In this document: one piece after another, positions 6,108 to 10,445 of the stretch
Position numbering within the stretch: position 1 is the first letter of the stretch
How the letters are laid out: the number at the start of each line of letters is the position of its first letter
Assembly (NCBI GenBank): GCA_937897665.1
Contig: CALCPB010000422.1
Location: forward strand, 1-10,445
Reading direction: 5' to 3'
Length of the DNA stretch: 10,445 bases
Source: an uncultured Halomicronema sp.
GTDB taxonomy: Bacteria; Cyanobacteriota; Cyanobacteriia; Phormidesmidales; Phormidesmidaceae
The notes under the pieces: model-generated
Told to the model about the DNA's origin: nothing
Seen by the model: only the letters and a program-made list of their open reading frames with translations
Databases searched by the model: none
Program-made: the position numbers and the translations under genes

Positions 6108-8632
6108 TATTCGCGCTGCAGGGATTGTAGAGGTGCTGGGAGGCTCATGGTTTGGGCTGTGTAGCCGCCGTAAAGGGCGTGGGTCTGGCGAATCACTTGA
6201 TTGAGGGCATCAATGTCGGCTTGGCTTGGTGCCTGAGGCAGGGCAATGCGAGCCATATAAGCGGGCGAATAGATCGACTCAAAATGACGACTGATCTCGG
6301 GAAAAACCATTTGCTCGCCATCGAGTTCAAACAACAGGTCGATCGCGCCATTTTGGTTGCCGACAAACACTGGATCAGTGAGCAAGATCAGCGGTATCGA
6401 AAGGGATATCTCGCCGCTGTGATTTGACAGCTTCCAGATTAGGTTATTGATGTCTTCGGGAGATAAGTCGGGGAAGATTTGCTGCAGGGCGGCTGGATCT
6501 ACCCGATTAATACGGGGCGGATTGGGATCGCGATCGCGGGGCCAGTTAGCAATTCTAAAATCGAGTCGTAAACGACCGTGCAAAACTGTCGGAGCACCGC
6601 TGCCATCGGCCCCCGCCACCCGTTTGAGCTCAGGACGATACCGGTCAACGAGGGGCAGCATCGCCACTTGCTCAGCGGGAAGTTTAGTCGGTGGATGGTT
6701 CGATGACAGATTGTAGCCCGTGTTCAGCAACTTCATAAATTTGTTGACGTCCCACCGATCCAGGTCATTGTTAGAGAACATTTTGTACCAGAGCGCCCCC
6801 ATGGCGACGAGCGTGGGTGAGTCCGCTGCCGTGAGCGCCATCAAATCTGGCACGACATAATTATCGAGGCCAAACCGTTTGATATCATCCCCGTTGCCCC
6901 ACATCATGTTGAGGTCAGGCATATCGCGAATAAAGGGATACAGGGCACGGGTAAAGTCCAGATAGTCAGAATTGCGGCGATCGCCCGGTTGAAAGGTGGC
7001 ATCGACGAAGCCGCTGAGTCGCTTCGCCATAGCGACGGACAACAGCGACAAAGCCTCTGTCGTGATGTCTAGATCGTGATGTTGCAACAGGCGAAAAACT
7101 TCGGCTTCTTGAGCAGCCGCTTCCGTATACTGGGTTTCCAAAGCTTGGATGTCCTTTTGCAACGCCCTGACTTCCAGCGCCAACTCTGGCTGACGTCGCG
7201 GTAAGGATTTCCAAAACCACGGATTAAATACTTGGTCGCAAAGCAGCACGGTTAGCAGTTCTATGTCTGACAAATTGGGAGAGTTTTGCTGAAAGAACTG
7301 GATGAAATGCGCCCTCGCATCCGGATAGCTTTCAGCCGCTGAGGCGCGATTGAGCATTTCGAACCGCGTGGCGAAAATGCCGACCAAGCGGGACGTATCC
7401 ATCTGATTGACTGACTTCCGGCTGAGGTCTTCAGTGAGGCCAATATTGAGCCAAAAGTCTTCGCTGTAGTAGTTATCAATTGAGGTGAGAATTTTGCCGT
7501 GATGCCGCTCGGCAAAGTCTCTCAATCGCAGTTTTAGCGCCGCTTCTTGAGCCAACTTGTGTTCATATCGGCGACGATATTCAAGCGCCGCCTGCTCTAA
7601 ATCATCGGGAAATAAGTCAATGCCTTGCTGCGCGACCTCGGCAATATTGAGGGCATGGACGGCAGGGGTATCTTCGGCCGCAGTGGGTGTGGGCAAAGGG
7701 AGTCGTCCGATGGCGATTGTTGTGCTAGTGGACTCGGCATCGGTATAGTCTTGCTTGACCTGAGAGCCTTCAATCTGCTTGATGGCTTCGAGTCGAGCCC
7801 AAGGTTCAACGGGCGTCGCGAGGAGCGATCGCAGCAAATATTGTTTATTGGTCAGCTCCTGCTCATAGCGATAAAAAGAGCGCACAGCGCCCGAGCGAGT
7901 GGCCAAGTCTGTTTCTCGGAGGTAAGGAAATTCCAGGGTTAGCAGATGGGTTTCGAGCAGGGGGAGGACTGCCTGCAGCGGGACATCGGCCTTTTGAGCC
8001 GCCCAAAATAGATGTCCTAAAAAGGGCTTGAGATAGTAAGCATCGGTATCAAACACCTGATGGCTAATAAATTCGCGATACTCCCCTTTTGTTAAACCGG
8101 CAGCAATCAATGGAATGGCGGGATTGCGTTGGAGATGCCAGAAGAATTTGTCGTCTAAGATGGCTTGTTGATGAGCGGGCAGCGTGTTTTTGATCGCCTC
8201 GTAGCCCGCTCGCGAAATTGGCGGTACGAGGGTGCCATCGGCCAGGGTAAAGGTAATGCTGTTATCTTCAGCGATGCTGTAGGTGGCCCCTTCGAGCAGC
8301 CAGATCGGTTGCCGGGGCTGCACCCCCGTGAGGGCAACGAAGCCGCCCTTTTGCGCTTCCACTAAAAAGGCATTTTTGCCTTGCTGTAATCCCTGTAGTA
8401 AATCCGGCAGGCGGTTTCTGCGCAGGGGAAAGGTATAGGCTAAGGGCGATCGCGCGAAAGCTGGCCTGGGCGTCGCGATCGCGCGCTGCTGGAACCCGCT
8501 CCCTAACACCACTGCCAGACTCCCCAGCAGGATTTTGCTCAGCCCAACCGCCGTCATGGCCTGGTGCCGTACCGCTGAATGATAACTGTGAGAGGTTTGG
8601 GCTGTCTCGGCTGTTTGTTTGTGTAAAACCAT
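6107..8632 (-). CDS. Large exported protein of unknown function (841 residues)
   Basis: I do not recognise the family. A hydrophobic stretch (about 30-47, following K33) ends near RAIATP, like a signal peptide with cleavage around residues 53-55, so the bulk is probably periplasmic or outer-membrane associated. With the ATG at 8632 the n-region is unusually long; starting at the internal ATG at 8557 (residue 26) would give a canonical signal peptide, and neither start has a strong Shine-Dalgarno. After it come a small beta-rich part (about 88-140), a long mostly helical body (about 145-640) with a likely coiled coil (about 481-512), a Thr/Pro-rich linker (about 297-325), and a more beta-like C-terminal part (about 680-800) with VLHGRLRLDFRIANW and repeated PDL/PED turns. 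No enzyme motif is evident. HIP1 sites and GC-rich codons mark it as native. It could be a cell-surface or envelope-assembly protein, but this is not established. Confidence 0.85.
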   Translation of the reverse strand: MVLHKQTAETAQTSHSYHSAVRHQAMTAVGLSKILLGSLAVVLGSGFQQRAIATPRPAFARSPLAYTFPLRRNRLPDLLQGLQQGKNAFLVEAQKGGFVALTGVQPRQPIWLLEGATYSIAEDNSITFTLADGTLVPPISRAGYEAIKNTLPAHQQAILDDKFFWHLQRNPAIPLIAAGLTKGEYREFISHQVFDTDAYYLKPFLGHLFWAAQKADVPLQAVLPLLETHLLTLEFPYLRETDLATRSGAVRSFYRYEQELTNKQYLLRSLLATPVEPWARLEAIKQIEGSQVKQDYTDAESTSTTIAIGRLPLPTPTAAEDTPAVHALNIAEVAQQGIDLFPDDLEQAALEYRRRYEHKLAQEAALKLRLRDFAERHHGKILTSIDNYYSEDFWLNIGLTEDLSRKSVNQMDTSRLVGIFATRFEMLNRASAAESYPDARAHFIQFFQQNSPNLSDIELLTVLLCDQVFNPWFWKSLPRRQPELALEVRALQKDIQALETQYTEAAAQEAEVFRLLQHHDLDITTEALSLLSVAMAKRLSGFVDATFQPGDRRNSDYLDFTRALYPFIRDMPDLNMMWGNGDDIKRFGLDNYVVPDLMALTAADSPTLVAMGALWYKMFSNNDLDRWDVNKFMKLLNTGYNLSSNHPPTKLPAEQVAMLPLVDRYRPELKRVAGADGSGAPTVLHGRLRLDFRIANWPRDRDPNPPRINRVDPAALQQIFPDLSPEDINNLIWKLSNHSGEISLSIPLILLTDPVFVGNQNGAIDLLFELDGEQMVFPEISRHFESIYSPAYMARIALPQAPSQADIDALNQVIRQTHALYGGYTAQTMSLPAPLQSLQRE

Positions 8633-8674
8633 CCAACCGCGATCGCCTCAAACAATACAAATCAGACCAGGTCA

Positions 8675-8905
8675 GTGATGGTGACTGCTGGCGTCCAGTA
8701 TATCGATGATTTTTCGGCAGCGATTTTTAAGTTTTCCAACCCGAAGGGCTATGGCGGCGATGGTTCAGGTCTAGAAGGGTTAAGCGATGGCGACACCGAT
8801 CAGGATGGGTACAGCGATCGTTCAGCCGTGGAGGCGTCAGGGATAGATGCCCTTGCGCTAGAAGATTGCCCAGCAAGATGTTTTCCGGTCAGGCATGCGT
8901 GTTGA
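8675..8905 (+). CDS. Doubtful small ORF with a calcium-loop-like motif
   Basis: A 76-codon frame from GTG 8675 (next codon ATG, with AGG a few bases upstream) that runs opposite to both neighbours and to no annotated gene. Residues 40-48 read DTDQDGYSD, an exact DxDxDGxxD pattern as in thrombospondin-3-like or dockerin-like calcium loops, followed by VEASGIDAL, which resembles the rest of such repeats. The tail is short and contains three cysteines. It could be a remnant of a larger surface-protein gene, or chance from repeated GCGATGG/GCGATCG-like words. It has no signal peptide. Confidence 0.15.
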   Translation: MMVTAGVQYIDDFSAAIFKFSNPKGYGGDGSGLEGLSDGDTDQDGYSDRSAVEASGIDALALEDCPARCFPVRHAC

Positions 8906-8929
8906 CTCAGGCGTCGCTTTAAACAGCTT

Positions 8930-9021
8930 CCCTGCTCGCCAGGGTTTGGCACTGCCAAACCCCCACCCAAAGTTGTCTGTCCTGAGAACATCATTGAAGT
9001 GCCGCCCCCTGACCGCAGGGG
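8930..9021. repeat. Cluster of three inverted repeats
   Basis: Three dyads lie within 92 bases. CCCTG/CAGGG (8930-8934 and 8940-8944) has a five-base loop. GGGTTTGGC/GCCAAACCC (8942-8950 and 8954-8962) is a perfect nine-base stem with a three-base loop. CCCCTG/CAGGGG (9006-9011 and 9016-9021) has a four-base loop. The first two overlap by three bases, so only one can form at a time. They lie 38-129 bases past the phosphoketolase-like stop, but none is followed on the minus strand by a U-tract, so a canonical terminator is not supported. Confidence 0.5.
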
Positions 9022-9058
9022 AAAGGGAACACCTAGAAAATTCTGCAGTACAGGTAAA

Positions 9059-10445
9059 TTACCCCAACAGTGCTTTCGCTCGGGCCACAAAGTTGTCAGC
9101 AGTAATGCCGTTGAGTGCCATCACCTGGGCGGCGCTGCCAGCGGTATCGCCCCGTTTCCAGGCGAAGGTGTCGCGCGGGGCCAGACTACGGAGCATAACG
9201 GGCTCCAGCATGGCCGAAGAGCCGCCCGTTACACCAATCAGCGCGTCACCGCCAAAGAGTTGCTCAAAGTCGGCATCACTGAGGAACTCACCATCCGCTT
9301 GAGAGGTACTTTCCCAAGCGACATCGCTGGGACGATAGAGCCGTCGGGGATTCACAATCGCGACGATGCGGACGCCAATGCCCGCCGCGGCGAGCTGTTC
9401 AGCCGCTGCGAAGGCGGGCAGCAAGGTCATATCGCCAATCACCGCGAACACCACAGTTTGGCTACCGGCTGCTGAGTGCAGCACCACAGCCCCCTGCTGC
9501 AAAGCGGTACGGGTTTGCTCAAATGTCGTGCGAATCGGCAAGGGTGACTTGCTGGCCGTAATGGTGATGCCCTTGTTTTGGGTGGTCACTGCCCAGTCGT
9601 AACAGGCTTGAATGCTGTTGGCATCGACCGGAAAGAGAGGGAACACATTGCCGTTGCGCATCATTCCGGCAAAGTAGTTCTCAATTTCGGGACGTTGATG
9701 GGTCCAGCCGTTGCGGCCCTGTTCCAAAGCCCCGGCGGTAAACAGGGTGATGGTCGACGGGGTCGGTCGGCGCAACTCGGCCATCGCCTGGGTCACCGTT
9801 TGCCAGATTGGGAGGCCATTGATGGCAAACGACTCGTAGGAGCACCAGAGCGATCGCGCCCCAAATAGCGCTTGCGCTGCTGCCAGCCCGGCGCAGGCAT
9901 CTTCACTTAGAGGTTCATAAACCTGACCCTGAGGCCCTTGAAAATAGACGTCATCGCGGGTGGGGTGAATGATTTTGAGCGCCTGGTTGATGTTGTTGAT
10001 GCCAGAGGCCGCATTGCCATCCGCGTTCGTCACCACAAACTGCGGATCCTGCAGCCCGACGTGGCCGACGAGTACGCCCATCGCGGTGGTCGCTACCTGC
10101 TTGTCGCCCCCGATGGCAAATTCGTTCAAGGGCAGAGCGCCCAACTCGGGCACCGGTAGCACTGATTCGGTGACGGCCGTTTGGGAATTGGGGCCGCCCA
10201 TCGATCGCTCGAAGTTAGTGCGCACTAAGTGCCAAGCCGCTGGGGGCAGGGCGCGAGCTTGGAGCGCATCGACAATGTAGTCTTTTTCTAAACTGTCGCC
10301 CGGATACAGGTTGTGGGATTTGGCACCTCGTTTATGCACTCCGGCGCCTTTGAGCTGCTTGATGATGAGGACGGTGAGAGTGCCGCCGAGTGCTGACTTA
10401 GCGGCTTTGGCTGTGGCTTCCAATTCGGCTTGGGTAAAGGCTATC
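9059..10445 (-). CDS. Phosphoketolase-like TPP enzyme, C-terminal part (5' end outside window)
   Basis: TPP-dependent enzyme of the transketolase/phosphoketolase superfamily, expected in the cytoplasm to cleave xylulose-5-phosphate or fructose-6-phosphate with phosphate, giving acetyl phosphate. The open frame runs to the window edge (461 codons visible), so the N-terminal TPP domain is missing and any start inside the window is artificial. Landmarks of phosphoketolase are kept: CSYESF with the TPP-activating glutamate at 9833-9835, NGWTHQRP with the histidine at 9698-9700, FPVDANS, and ASKSPLP with the lysine at 9548-9550. The C-terminal domain contains IGDMTLLPAFAAAEQLAAAG and IVNPRRLYRPSD. 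Overall similarity to the classical bifidobacterial enzyme looks low. It may correspond to the second, divergent phosphoketolase of cyanobacteria (Synechocystis Sll0529 type), from memory only. A plain transketolase-like protein is the alternative. Confidence 0.75.
   Translation of the reverse strand, partial: IAFTQAELEATAKAAKSALGGTLTVLIIKQLKGAGVHKRGAKSHNLYPGDSLEKDYIVDALQARALPPAAWHLVRTNFERSMGGPNSQTAVTESVLPVPELGALPLNEFAIGGDKQVATTAMGVLVGHVGLQDPQFVVTNADGNAASGINNINQALKIIHPTRDDVYFQGPQGQVYEPLSEDACAGLAAAQALFGARSLWCSYESFAINGLPIWQTVTQAMAELRRPTPSTITLFTAGALEQGRNGWTHQRPEIENYFAGMMRNGNVFPLFPVDANSIQACYDWAVTTQNKGITITASKSPLPIRTTFEQTRTALQQGAVVLHSAAGSQTVVFAVIGDMTLLPAFAAAEQLAAAGIGVRIVAIVNPRRLYRPSDVAWESTSQADGEFLSDADFEQLFGGDALIGVTGGSSAMLEPVMLRSLAPRDTFAWKRGDTAGSAAQVMALNGITADNFVARAKALLG

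Larger units (their letters stand above)
8633..9058. other. 426-base gap upstream of the exported protein
   Basis: Lies between two minus-strand genes: downstream of the phosphoketolase-like gene and upstream of the exported protein. It holds a HIP1 site just before the exported gene's start (8639-8646), a doubtful opposite-strand ORF (8675-8905) and a cluster of inverted repeats (8930-9021). A minus-strand TATTGT (plus-strand 8653-8658) could be a -10 box but lacks a good -35. No RNA gene was recognised. Confidence 0.5.
233..9857. repeat. Dispersed HIP1 octamers (GCGATCGC), 12 copies
   Basis: Exact copies begin at 233, 1538, 2842, 3157, 3427, 6530, 6977, 7825, 8446, 8475, 8639 and 9850. This octamer is highly over-represented in many cyanobacterial genomes, and about one per 870 bases here supports that origin. 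The interval 3435-6529 has none; the nearest forms there are one-mismatch versions at about 4207 and 5535. The start and end given mark the first and last copies, not a continuous element. Confidence 0.9.

Noticed and set aside
8268..8660. 130-codon minus-strand frame over the start of the exported-protein gene
   Set aside because: It lies in an alternative frame of a clearly coding region, which explains its openness in GC-rich DNA.

Overview
The window looks like cyanobacterial chromosome, probably from a filamentous, Leptolyngbya-like lineage, although the genus is a guess. The main evidence is twelve copies of the HIP1 octamer GCGATCGC and a set of cyanobacterial proteins: a DUF3082-type membrane protein, a CysE of the cyanobacterial form, a class I PPK2 and a divergent phosphoketolase-like enzyme. 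There are no rRNA or tRNA genes, no CRISPR array and no recognisable transposase.

Layout. Positions 1-1421 hold two plus-strand genes: a small two-helix membrane protein (83-454) and a 254-residue protein (657-1421) whose C-terminal half has the signature of TIR-like / nucleoside-deoxyribosyltransferase-like domains. Two minus-strand metabolic genes follow, each with its own leader: serine O-acetyltransferase cysE (1471-2202) and polyphosphate kinase 2 (2593-3564). About 560 bases without a convincing gene then lead into two plus-strand genes, a glycosyltransferase-like protein (4124-4912) and a sulfotransferase-like protein (5131-6048). These two appear more AT-rich, are flanked by long non-coding stretches and lie in a 3.1-kb stretch without HIP1, so they may be an acquired module for making a sulfated glycan. 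A hairpin separates them from a convergent 841-residue exported protein of unknown function (6107-8632, minus). The 426-base gap upstream of it carries several inverted repeats and a doubtful small ORF with a calcium-loop-like motif. The window ends inside a minus-strand phosphoketolase-like gene (9059 to the edge), whose N-terminal part lies outside.

How the genes relate. There is no long operon; most genes appear to be separate units. CysE makes O-acetylserine for cysteine synthesis, PPK2 interconverts polyphosphate and nucleotides, and the phosphoketolase-like enzyme would split sugar phosphates to acetyl phosphate. The sulfotransferase would use PAPS, so sulfur metabolism is a loose theme, but nothing in the sequence ties these genes into one pathway. 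The best candidate for an under-described system is the TIR-like protein at 657-1421. The 841-residue exported protein is the largest unexplained gene.
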